A stretch of DNA of 64,000 nt, from assembly GCA_050331095.1 (NCBI GenBank), contig JBHJHE010000007.1, positions 16,685 through 80,684 of the forward strand, in the 5' to 3' direction. The stretch comes from MED-G105 sp050331095 (lineage in GTDB: Bacteria > Pseudomonadota > Alphaproteobacteria > Caulobacterales > Parvularculaceae). The first letter of the stretch is position 1. Every line of letters starts with the position of its first letter. The notes beneath the pieces are model-generated. The model had not been told where the DNA came from. It was given only the letters and a program-made list of their open reading frames with translations, and did not search any database. Position numbers and translations under genes: made by a program. Positions 1-7,620 of the stretch are shown here, in pieces.

Positions 1-1481
1 CCTCCAGGATCAAGGAAGAAGCCCTGGCCGCCCATGGCCCCGGCCGCGCGATTGTCGTGGAGCGTGTTGAAAGTGTTCCGCATCCAGAAGACAGAGGCGC
101 GTTGCTCCGACTGGCCCGACCGACTTTCGATTTCGCCGTCCTCGCTAAAGTTCTTGAACGCGAAGTCCTCCCGGCTCGGCGGGCGCTTTGACAGGATCCC
201 CAGATTGCCGCGGAAGACGTTGCGCACCTCGTCGCCCTCTTCGGAGGGCACGAAGACATGGTTGAAGACGTTGTACGCGACGACATTCTCAACAAGCACG
301 TCGTTCGTGCCGTGAACGTTGACGGCGCGTTGAAAACCATCGTGTACGGCGCTGTTGCGGATGTAGTCACCCGGTTTGTCGCCCATCAGGTGCCAGTGGA
401 AAGAGTAGCGCCCTGCGCGGCCCATCTTGCCGAGGCGGCGCAACTCGACGCCCTGCACGCGCATGGTCGACTGGTTTCCATCCCATTCCGGCAAGACAAG
501 GTTGCGCACGTCGTTTTCGGAGCCGCGGGAGACCTCGTCGTTCATCGCCATGATGTGGCCGCCGATACGGCTCTCATAGGACGCCTCGTCGCCCTGGATG
601 ACGATGTTGTGGCTCAGAAGCCCTACCTCGGCGCGAGTGTCGATCGTCTTGCCGGCGTATTTCTGTTTACGACCGAAATGGTTGTTCCGAAGCGGCGCTT
701 CCAGGAAGATCGTTGCGCCTACGACGTTCGAGATCCGGAGGCGCTCCGCTTCGTCCGACCCCAGATTGGTCGAGGCGATGACAAGCTCGTCGCCGGCTTC
801 CCAGCCCGCGGGCGGTTCGGAGAGTTCGATGAAGCCATCGCCGGCCCGCGCCGTCTCGCCGAGGAACGTCCATTGCGTTTTCGACGCCGTAGCGCCGTTG
901 GCGATGAAGGTTCCGCCGTTCATGATCATGAGCTGGCGCTCTTCGATGTCGCCAGCCGCCGCCTCGCCCATATCGCCCGTCAGCGTGACGATGAGTTCTC
1001 CGTCGAAGGCTGCGTCCTCCGCGCCGAGGGAGAGGCGGGACGCCTGGCCCATGACCATGATGGAGTCAACCATCAGCGTCGCTACAGGGCACGCGGCGGC
1101 GAGTTCGGGCCCGACCTGCAGCGAGCCATGGATCATCAGGGTCGAGACCACGACGTCGCAGTCGTCAATCGTCAGGGCCTTGCCGGCGGGCACCATGACG
1201 TTCGCGCCGCTGCGGGGCTTTGCGTCGCCCTCCCAAGCGGCGTCGTCCGACCACAGACCGCTCCTGGAGACGACGAAGGCGCTGCCCGTGGCGGACGGCG
1301 TCGGCGTTGGCGTCGCCGTCGGGCTCGGCGTTCCAGGCGAAGGGGCCGGCGCGCCGGCCTCGCCCGTCCCGGCGCCGGGCCCCGTCGGAGATCCGCCATC
1401 GCTTGAGTCCGAACCCATGCACGCCGTCAGCATCAACGACGCGGCGACGCTCGATCGCCAATGCTTCCCTCGCCCAGCCAT
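1..1481 (-). CDS. G8-domain beta-helix lipoprotein, C-terminus beyond the window
   Basis: The frame is open from an ATG at 1481 down to base 1, so about 493 residues are visible and the C-terminus is missing. The N-terminus is a lipoprotein signal with lipobox LTAC (Cys21), followed by a Ser/Gly/Pro/Thr-rich linker (about residues 22-70) rich in TPTPTP. A G8 domain follows, beginning SRSGLWSDDAAW and containing the typical VMVPAGKALTID stretch. The rest looks like a right-handed beta-helix, with asparagine-rich turns and GRYSFHWHLMGD, a motif resembling the equivalent part of animal CEMIP/TMEM2 hyaluronan-degrading proteins. A surface-anchored polysaccharide-binding or -cleaving role is inferred from the family. 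It is transcribed leftward, with a 194-bp gap to the next gene, in which I see nothing else. Confidence 0.8.
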   Translation of the reverse strand, partial: MAGRGKHWRSSVAASLMLTACMGSDSSDGGSPTGPGAGTGEAGAPAPSPGTPSPTATPTPTPSATGSAFVVSRSGLWSDDAAWEGDAKPRSGANVMVPAGKALTIDDCDVVVSTLMIHGSLQVGPELAAACPVATLMVDSIMVMGQASRLSLGAEDAAFDGELIVTLTGDMGEAAAGDIEERQLMIMNGGTFIANGATASKTQWTFLGETARAGDGFIELSEPPAGWEAGDELVIASTNLGSDEAERLRISNVVGATIFLEAPLRNNHFGRKQKYAGKTIDTRAEVGLLSHNIVIQGDEASYESRIGGHIMAMNDEVSRGSENDVRNLVLPEWDGNQSTMRVQGVELRRLGKMGRAGRYSFHWHLMGDKPGDYIRNSAVHDGFQRAVNVHGTNDVLVENVVAYNVFNHVFVPSEEGDEVRNVFRGNLGILSKRPPSREDFAFKNFSEDGEIESRSGQSEQRASVFWMRNTFNTLHDNRAAGAMGGQGFFLDPG

Positions 1482-1675
1482 GCGTCCCGTCCTCCCAACG
1501 CGTCGCCGCCCGCTTGTCGGCGTAGGACGCAATTTTGAAGCCGTAACTAAAGGGAAGCGGCGAGTTTCAGTCTGATTAGACCGGCATTGTCGCGAAGCGA
1601 GCGAAGTCTTGAGCCGTTGCCCGTCCGCCAATATGGTTAACGAAAATGGGGCCGACGCCGTGGGGGCGCTGACTT

Positions 1676-3205
1676 GTGGCTGAACAACTGAAACTGTCGA
1701 CGCCGCGGCGGTTGCGGCGCCGTCCTGCGCGCGTCCTGGACGTCGCGTTTTTTCTGCCGTTCATCTTTTTGCCCGCGGGCGCGGCGAGCTTGAACTGGCT
1801 GCGCGGCGAATGGCGGGCCGTGGTCGCCGTGGGCGCCGGGCTCGTCGTCGCTCTGGGGGCGGCGGTCTTCCTGCCGGCGATGTTCGGGGCCGGCGGCGAC
1901 TGGGCGTGGGCCCGGGACCTGTCGACCGCGATCAGAGGCGGGATCGGCGACGCTCCGAAGGAAGCGCTCAAAAACTTCTGGCCCGCGCCGGCGATCGCGG
2001 CGGGGCTCTTCACGCTCTTGCAGCACATCGTCGACAAGCGCGGCTGGCATAAATCGTGGCGCGGGGCCAACTTCGATCGGTTCAGTCTGAACCTCTCGCG
2101 CCCGCATGGCGCCCTCGACTTCCCGATCCTCGTCTTCGGCGTCGGCGGCGCCGGCAAGACGACTCTCGCCGGCATAATGGAGACGGAGTTCCTTCGTCGA
2201 CGGATCATCAAGCCGCGCGGGCTTTCCGAATTCGACAGCGAAGAGAGCCTCGTCGTGCGCAACGACGGCGGGCTCGGCGGGAGCGTGCGTAATTACGAGA
2301 TCACCTGGCGGCCCGAACTCTACAAGGTCGGGCGGCTGGCTGAGGCCTATGATATGCCGGGCCAGATCATCGGCGACTGGGAGAGCGCCCTCAGCGCCAG
2401 CGCCGCCTCGCGACGCGTCGCGATTTTCAATGTGCTGACGAACGGCTACAGCGCCTCCTTGCGCAAATTCAACGCCGTCGAAAGACCCGCCGGCGAGATC
2501 TCGGACGACGACCTCCGCCGGCTCGTGCGCGAGGAGAAGCTGCTGCTTCAACCGCGCGAAGACGGCGTCAACGCCATCGATGAAAGGTATCTTGAACAGT
2601 ACCGCGAGCATATTTTCGAGCGTGAAGCCGCGAGCTTCGACTGCGTCGCCGACTTTATCGTCCGCCATTGGGGGCGCGCGTCGAACCGGCCGAAACTCGT
2701 CGTCATGCACGTCGTCAACATGGCGGCGTTCTGGTGGGGCGTCGACGGCGGGTCCCCGGACGGCGGGTCCCTGGACGGCGGTCCGGTGGGATCGCGCCTC
2801 CGTCCAGGAGACTGGAACGAGACGCAAGCCGTCTATGAGCGTCTCTTCAAGGCTTCCTACGACAAGCTGAAGGGCGAGCTTGGCGACGACGTCTTCGTTC
2901 ATTTCGCCCCTGTGAGCCTTCTCTTCGGCGACCTCGACCACGAATTCATTCCGGCGCGGGCGGCGGCCGGACCGAACGCGAAGAAGGCGACGATGAAGCT
3001 CTTTCGTATCGATGCGGACGCGGACGAGACCGATCCGGAGGCGACCAAAGTCCGGCGCGCCCACTATCAACGCGAGCTTGCCATCAGATCCGTCGAGGCG
3101 CTGCGCCGGCTGCGGTTTGAGATGTTCCGGCCCTATCGTGGCCCTTGGGGCGGCGCGCTTCCCGAGGGGGCGGACATGAAAGCGATGCATGGGGCGCCGT
3201 CATGA
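1676..3205 (+). CDS. Membrane-anchored P-loop GTPase-like protein of unknown function
   Basis: 509 residues from a GTG start with GGGGGCG about 8 bases upstream. The N-terminus has two strong hydrophobic segments (about residues 23-42 and 48-71) and a weaker one near 102-118, so it is probably an inner-membrane protein with a cytoplasmic nucleotide-binding domain. A Walker A/G1 motif GVGGAGKTT lies at about 155-163, and a G3-like DMPGQ sits about 75 residues later. A clear NKxD motif is not visible; KLVVMHVVNM may occupy that place. A short 15-bp tandem repeat (2744-2773) encodes DGGSP/DGGSL. Its stop overlaps the start of the next gene, so the two are surely co-translated. I do not recognise the family; a relative of the large bacterial signalling GTPases with a D-x-P-G-Q/E switch is possible. 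Confidence 0.75.
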   Translation: MAEQLKLSTPRRLRRRPARVLDVAFFLPFIFLPAGAASLNWLRGEWRAVVAVGAGLVVALGAAVFLPAMFGAGGDWAWARDLSTAIRGGIGDAPKEALKNFWPAPAIAAGLFTLLQHIVDKRGWHKSWRGANFDRFSLNLSRPHGALDFPILVFGVGGAGKTTLAGIMETEFLRRRIIKPRGLSEFDSEESLVVRNDGGLGGSVRNYEITWRPELYKVGRLAEAYDMPGQIIGDWESALSASAASRRVAIFNVLTNGYSASLRKFNAVERPAGEISDDDLRRLVREEKLLLQPREDGVNAIDERYLEQYREHIFEREAASFDCVADFIVRHWGRASNRPKLVVMHVVNMAAFWWGVDGGSPDGGSLDGGPVGSRLRPGDWNETQAVYERLFKASYDKLKGELGDDVFVHFAPVSLLFGDLDHEFIPARAAAGPNAKKATMKLFRIDADADETDPEATKVRRAHYQRELAIRSVEALRRLRFEMFRPYRGPWGGALPEGADMKAMHGAPS

Positions 3206-3603
3206 GCTCCTTCGCCCGGGACGCGTTCTTTCGCCACGAAGCCTACGTGCGCACGCTGTTGGCGCGCCGGCGCGCCTATCGGGCGGCGCATGTCGTCAGC
3301 GCCTACCTAGCGCTTGCGGCGCTCGGCTTGCTCGCCGCCGTCGCGGGCGGCGATCCGCGTTACGCCGTCTACGCCGCCGCGGCGGCCGTTGCGCTTTCCG
3401 CCGCCGGCGCGTTCTCGGCCGTGCGGCTTGGCGGCGTCGGCGACGCCCTTGAGGGCGCGATGGACGTGCTCGCCGCGACGCGCATGCTTGCAAGCGAGGC
3501 CGGCGCGCCCGCCGCCGTCAACGAGGAGCTCGCCGCGCGCTACGAGACCCTCAGCGTGCGCAAGACCCGCGGCGTCTTCGGCAAGCGGCGCGCGCTTTTT
3601 TGA
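3202..3603 (+). CDS. Small two-helix membrane protein paired with the GTPase
   Basis: 133 residues, starting at an ATG that overlaps the upstream stop by 4 bases (ATGA), the hallmark of translational coupling. After a basic N-terminal 25 residues there are two adjacent hydrophobic helices (about 30-46 and 52-75) separated by GGDPRY, then a soluble helical tail of about 55 residues ending in basic RKTRGVFGKRRALF. No family is recognised. Coupling and matching membrane topology suggest it is the membrane partner or regulator of the preceding GTPase-like protein; that is inference. It ends one base before the convergent neighbour's stop. Confidence 0.75.
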   Translation: MSSFARDAFFRHEAYVRTLLARRRAYRAAHVVSAYLALAALGLLAAVAGGDPRYAVYAAAAAVALSAAGAFSAVRLGGVGDALEGAMDVLAATRMLASEAGAPAAVNEELAARYETLSVRKTRGVFGKRRALF

Positions 3604-4512
3604 TCAGCCCCGCGCGTATCGCGCCCGCATCTCCGGCGCAGGGTCGGCGACCGCCTCGCCCGTCGCGGTAAGCCGTATCAGATGAGCGAAGACGTTGAGC
3701 GCCGCCGCGCCGTGGAGGCGCGGGTCGACGTCGGCGTAGACCTTCGCGACAATGTCGGCGATCGTCCGCGGGCCCCGGTCGAGCTCTGACAGGATCTGCC
3801 CGTCGCGCATGCGCCGATGCGCGCGCACCGCCCGCGCGAAGGCGTGGGGCTTCGCGATCGGCGCGCCGTGCGTCGGATAGTAAACGGCGTCGTCGCGGGC
3901 GAGGAGTTTTTCGAGGCTGTCGAAATAGTCCGCCATCGATCCGTCCGGCGGCAGAACGACCGTCGTCGCCCAGCCCATCAAATGGTCGCCGGTGAAGAGC
4001 GCACGCTCCTCGCGCAGGACGAAGCACAGATGGTTCGAGATGTGGCCCGGCGTGTGGACGGCCTCGAGCGTCCACCCCGCGCCTTTGACGATATCGCCGT
4101 CGGCGAGCGTCGCGTCGGGCGCGAAGTCGCGGTCGCCGCCTTCTTCGAGGGGCGGCGCGTCGTCTTCGGCGCGGGTCGCCGGGTGGGGCCCGAAGGCGAG
4201 AACCGGCGCGCCGACGGCGTCGGCGAAGCGTCGCGCGAGCCCGCAATGATCCTTGTGGGTATGGGTAACGAGAACGTGCGAGACGGGGGCGGCGTCGACG
4301 GCGGCGACGAGCGCGTCGAGGTGCGCGTCAAGGTTCGGACCCGGATCGATAACGGCGAGGGGGCCGGCGTCGGGGCCGACGAGATAGGTCCCGCTGCCCG
4401 TATAGGTGAAGGGCCCCGGATTTCGGGCGAGGACCCGCCGGATCAGCGGCGAGACGCGCGTTGGCGCGCCATAGACGGGGTCGTCGTCTTTAACGAAGGG
4501 AACGCCGCTCAC
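3604..4512 (-). CDS. MBL-fold metallohydrolase, LACTB2-like
   Basis: 302 residues. The metallo-beta-lactamase signature HTHKDHCG (about residue 83) supplies the first zinc ligands, and later histidines (HTPGHISNH, FTGDHLMG, PTHGAP) complete the binuclear site. The C-terminal about 80 residues form the small helical domain seen in LACTB2-type hydrolases and endoribonucleases (HRRMRDGQILSEL and following). The substrate cannot be told from sequence; glyoxalase-II-like thioester or RNA hydrolysis are the family options. Its start overlaps the stop of the upstream ATP-grasp-like gene by 4 bases, so the two form an operon read leftward. Confidence 0.85.
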   Translation of the reverse strand: MSGVPFVKDDDPVYGAPTRVSPLIRRVLARNPGPFTYTGSGTYLVGPDAGPLAVIDPGPNLDAHLDALVAAVDAAPVSHVLVTHTHKDHCGLARRFADAVGAPVLAFGPHPATRAEDDAPPLEEGGDRDFAPDATLADGDIVKGAGWTLEAVHTPGHISNHLCFVLREERALFTGDHLMGWATTVVLPPDGSMADYFDSLEKLLARDDAVYYPTHGAPIAKPHAFARAVRAHRRMRDGQILSELDRGPRTIADIVAKVYADVDPRLHGAAALNVFAHLIRLTATGEAVADPAPEMRARYARG

Positions 4513-5501
4513 GCGGCCTTGTCGCCGCCGCTGTCGGCCGTGACGGACGCCGGGACCGCGGTTGGATCGTTCGCGGCGAGGCGCGCCTCGACGAGTTCGC
4601 TGAAGGCGGCGGCAAGGCCGCGCATGGCCCTCAACTTGTCGCGGCCCGACAGCGCCGAGGGCGGGCCCATATCGGTTTTGTTGGTGTCGACGATGTAAAT
4701 CCGCCCGTCGGTCCGGTCGCGCAATACGTCGAGTCCGCCGAAGTCGAGGCGCATGCCGCGGGCGAACGCGGCGATCTTCGCCTGCTCCTCGCGCGACAGA
4801 ACCGTATCGGCCGGCATCAGGTCGACGCGGTGGTTCTCGTTGGAGAACCGCACGTCCTTCGAGCGGCGCTTGATGTAGACGAAAGGTATCCGGCCGCCGA
4901 CGATCGGCGTGCGGATGTCTACGTAGTCCCGCCCGTCGAACGTGTTGTCGATCAGCCGTTGATAAACCCGGCCGGGCTTCGCGCGTTCGAGCGGGCAGGA
5001 GACGACGCGGCCGTCGTGCCTGCCGTTGCCCTCGGACTTTTCGACGGCGAGGCCTTCGTGCGTGCGCGGATCGACGGAGAGATCGTATCCGAACGTCTCT
5101 TCGAAAACCCGGGTGACGACGCTCTTGCGAATGTCGTGGCAGCCGACATTGAAGGCCGGCCGGTCCGACGGAGCGGCCTCGGGCCCGATGAGGAATTCGC
5201 GGTCCTCGAAGTAGAAGTGCAGGTCGGCTTCGTCATGGTCGTCGACGATCTTCAGGTCCGCCAACTGACAAACCGGCCAGATCGCGTAATAGGAGCGCGG
5301 CTTTTTCGGAAAAAACGAGATGCGCGCGCGGGGTCCGCGGCCGCGCAGGAAGCGGCCCGCGCGAACGCCTTGCACGACGCCGACGAAACTCGCCACGCGG
5401 ATTGCTTCGCGCGCGAACGTCGTCGTCAACGGTATCTGCGCGCCGGTCTCCTTGGCCGTAATGAGGCCCGGCGAAAATTCAAAGTCGCTAAAGAACGCCA
5501 T
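4509..5501 (-). CDS. ATP-grasp-like protein of unknown function
   Basis: 330 residues. The C-terminal part carries an ATP-grasp-style metal-binding end: LDFGGLDVLRDRTDGRIYIV followed by DTNKTDMGPP, in which the Asp and Asn would bind magnesium. The middle holds HFYFEDREFLIGPEA and a region with VYQRLIDNT, like the central strand that binds ATP in this fold. The N-terminal third is basic and includes SYYAIWPVCQLADLKIVDDHDEADLHF. I see no signal peptide or membrane helix. It is the first gene of a two-gene leftward operon with the MBL hydrolase (ATGA overlap). The substrate is unknown; ATP-grasp membership rests on motif pattern only. Confidence 0.65.
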   Translation of the reverse strand: MAFFSDFEFSPGLITAKETGAQIPLTTTFAREAIRVASFVGVVQGVRAGRFLRGRGPRARISFFPKKPRSYYAIWPVCQLADLKIVDDHDEADLHFYFEDREFLIGPEAAPSDRPAFNVGCHDIRKSVVTRVFEETFGYDLSVDPRTHEGLAVEKSEGNGRHDGRVVSCPLERAKPGRVYQRLIDNTFDGRDYVDIRTPIVGGRIPFVYIKRRSKDVRFSNENHRVDLMPADTVLSREEQAKIAAFARGMRLDFGGLDVLRDRTDGRIYIVDTNKTDMGPPSALSGRDKLRAMRGLAAAFSELVEARLAANDPTAVPASVTADSGGDKAA

Positions 5502-5638
5502 CGACGAAACTGCTCCCGCGAACGCCTCTCCTTCAAATCATGCCTTAACCATCGTCGTCAGGAAAATAAATTCGCCGCGATAAGGCGTGAAGCCCCTATG
5601 GGGCGAAACGGCGGCGCGCCGCTTGCGACGGCCGCGGC

Positions 5639-6028
5639 ATGCGTCTCGGATCTAAACACTTTGTTTGCCATATCGCCGCCCTCGCGGCCTCGGCGCTCGC
5701 CGCCGCGCCGGCTTTGGGGCAGGGGCGGGACGGGAGCGCCCCCGACGTCCGCGGACCAGCCCTCCCCGGATCAGTTCTGGGCGGGTTGGCCCTCGGGGAT
5801 AGTTTCGGCGGCGTCACGGACCGGGCCTTCGTCGCGGCGCCCGCGAACTACCGCTACGTCGTATCGCGCGAGCCCGGCAGCTTCATCGATTGCGGCTCCG
5901 GCGCCGAGGCCCGGGCGACCGACGCGTCGGGGCGGGACGAGGCGCACCTCGTTTGCGGGGTCACGCTGACCGAAACGGTCGTGGTGCCCGCCGCGTCAGC
6001 GAGCGCGCGGCTCACGATCCACTTTTAG
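5639..6028 (+). CDS. Small secreted protein of unknown function
   Basis: 129 residues with a clear Sec signal peptide: MRLGSK, a hydrophobic alanine-rich core, and a likely cleavage after APALGQG. The mature part contains two cysteines (about 84 and 104) that could form a disulphide, and its C-terminal half alternates as beta strands (HLVCGVTLTETVVVPA). No family recognised. The 3' end overlaps the convergent phosphatase-like gene by 17 bp. Confidence 0.65.
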   Translation: MRLGSKHFVCHIAALAASALAAAPALGQGRDGSAPDVRGPALPGSVLGGLALGDSFGGVTDRAFVAAPANYRYVVSREPGSFIDCGSGAEARATDASGRDEAHLVCGVTLTETVVVPAASASARLTIHF

Positions 6029-6464
6029 CGGCTGCGTCCTCCGCGATCGCCTCGAGCATCGGACGCTGGCCGGAAAGGTCGAAGCCCGCCTCCGCGGCCG
6101 TGGCGACGAGGTCGGCGGGCGCTGCGCCCGCCGCCGCCGCGCCGATCGCCCAGAGCGCCGCCGAACGGAACCCGGTCTTGCAGTAGGCGAGGGCGGGCCC
6201 GCGGTCTTCGAGAATGGCGGCGAAGCGCGCCGGGTCGTCCTCGCGCAAGCCCCCCGGGCCGACCGGGATCGCCACATAGCCGAGGCCATGGCGCGCCGCG
6301 GCGGCGGCGATCGTCGCGCCGGCGGGCTGGCCGAGCTCTTCGTCGTCGAGCCGGTTGTTGACGATCGTCTTGACGCCCGCCGCCGCCGCCGCCGCAATGT
6401 CCGCCTCGTCGATTTGTCCGGCGACGTAGAGTTTGTCCGTCAGGCGGGCGAAAGGCGCGGTCAT
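6012..6464 (-). CDS. TIGR01244 family phosphatase / sulfur-transferase-like protein (DUF442)
   Basis: 150 residues. The sequence begins MTAPFARLTDKLYVAGQI, the usual N-terminus of the TIGR01244/BLH-type family, and has the dual-specificity-phosphatase-like signature YCKTGFRSAALW with a nucleophilic Cys at about 95. VKTIVNNRLDDEE matches the family's 'nnR.d.E' strand. In related bacteria this domain occurs alone or fused to persulfide dioxygenase and is linked to sulfide metabolism; here it stands alone. The start is the ATG at 6464, where the family alignment begins. Upstream in-frame sequence is open but not conserved-looking. Confidence 0.85.
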   Translation of the reverse strand: MTAPFARLTDKLYVAGQIDEADIAAAAAAGVKTIVNNRLDDEELGQPAGATIAAAAARHGLGYVAIPVGPGGLREDDPARFAAILEDRGPALAYCKTGFRSAALWAIGAAAAGAAPADLVATAAEAGFDLSGQRPMLEAIAEDAAAKSGS

Positions 6465-6575
6465 GGCGTCGTCCTCGAAAGCGCGGGGCTCGCGCGCCGC
6501 GGTCCCGCGGTTTAGGATGCCTCGTCGCGGTCGGCAATCGCCCGCGCCCGGCGGTTCGAAGGAGACGCGGGATCC

Positions 6576-7088
6576 ATGGACGAAGCCTTGAGCGACGAAG
6601 CCGTGAGGGACGAGACCATGAAGGGCGACGCGGCGACGAAAGACGCGCGCGCCGGTCCGCCGCCGTTTCACCTGGCCTTCCCGGTGCACGATCTCGCCGC
6701 GGCGGACGCGTTCTACGGCGACGCCCTCGGCTGTCGGCGCGGGCGGCGGTCCGAGGCGTGGATCGACTACGACTTCTTCGGCCATCAGATCGTCGCGCAC
6801 CTGTCGCCGGAGATCGCGCGCGCCGACGCAACGCGAACGAGCGCCACGAGCGCGGTCGACGGCGATGCGGTTCCCGTGCGTCATTTCGGCGTCGTTCTGT
6901 CACCGGACGAATGGCGCGATTTGGCGGCGCGCCTCGAGGCGGCGTCGGCCGATTTCATTATCCCGCCGCGCACGCGCTTCGCCGGCGAGCCCGGCGAACA
7001 GGGCACGTTCTTCGTGCGCGACCCGTCCGGCAACGCCCTCGAATTCAAGTGCTTCGCCGACATGGGCCGTCTGTTCGCGGCGGATTGA
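6576..7088 (+). CDS. VOC (glyoxalase/bleomycin-resistance fold) protein
   Basis: 170 residues. From about residue 31 the VOC pattern is clear: PFHLAFPVHDLAAADAFYGDALGC, a first metal-ligand-like His, then FGHQIVAHLS, RHFGVVLSPDEW and a C-terminal FFVRDPSGNALEFKCFAD. The Asp-Pro-Ser-Gly-Asn motif and the following Glu are the family's second-half signature. The first about 30 residues are polar and charged; the annotated ATG (6576, AAGGAG 11 bases upstream) and a second ATG at 6618 are both possible. Substrate unknown. Confidence 0.85.
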   Translation: MDEALSDEAVRDETMKGDAATKDARAGPPPFHLAFPVHDLAAADAFYGDALGCRRGRRSEAWIDYDFFGHQIVAHLSPEIARADATRTSATSAVDGDAVPVRHFGVVLSPDEWRDLAARLEAASADFIIPPRTRFAGEPGEQGTFFVRDPSGNALEFKCFADMGRLFAAD

Positions 7089-7119
7089 GCGCCCTGGCTT
7101 CGGACGGCCCGCGCGCGCC

Positions 7120-7620
7120 TCAGGTCGCGCGGTCGAAGGCCGGCGCATATGCGAGCGTTCCTTTTGGCGCCGGCGCGCCGAGCGACAGCCATTGGACGTA
7201 CCGGGCGGGGATGTCGCCATAGGCGAGCCCGCCGTCGCTGCGAAACCCGAACCGGCTATAATAGGCCGGGTCGCCGATCAACGCGCACCCGGCCGCGCCG
7301 AGATCTCGTATGCGGGAGAGACCACCTCTTATACGCCCGTCGCCGACGCCCCGTCGCTGGCGGTCGGGCCGAACGGCGACGGGCCCAAGCCCGAACCATC
7401 CGCCATGGACGCCGTTGACGCTGACGGGCGAGAACGCGACGTAGCCCACGACGTCGTCGCCGTCGGTCGAGACGAGCGAGAGCGTCAGGTCGCCATCGTC
7501 TCGAAGCTGATCGATGATCGCCGCTTCCGAACCGTCGCTGAACGGCATGGGCGCGAAGGCGTCGCGCGTCAGGCAGCGGATCGCGTCTTCGTCGCCGGCG
7601 CGTTCGGGCCTGATCTCCAT
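7120..7620 (-). CDS. GNAT family N-acetyltransferase
   Basis: 166 residues. MEIRPERAGDEDAIRCLTRDAF opens the GNAT fold, and GLGPVAVRPDRQRRGVGDGRIRGGL is the acetyl-CoA-binding motif A (R/QxxGxG/A in the variant RQRRGVGDG). GAAGCALIGDPAYYSRFGF is typical of the YhbS-like subgroup. The ATG shares one base with the upstream amidohydrolase stop (TGATG), indicating translational coupling. Substrate unknown. Confidence 0.88.
   Translation of the reverse strand: MEIRPERAGDEDAIRCLTRDAFAPMPFSDGSEAAIIDQLRDDGDLTLSLVSTDGDDVVGYVAFSPVSVNGVHGGWFGLGPVAVRPDRQRRGVGDGRIRGGLSRIRDLGAAGCALIGDPAYYSRFGFRSDGGLAYGDIPARYVQWLSLGAPAPKGTLAYAPAFDRAT

Noticed and set aside
258..1406. 382-codon plus-strand frame
   Set aside because: Antisense to the G8 lipoprotein, which has a lipobox and recognisable domain.
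1637..3190. 517-codon minus-strand frame
   Set aside because: Antisense to the membrane GTPase, whose P-loop and membrane helices support the plus strand.
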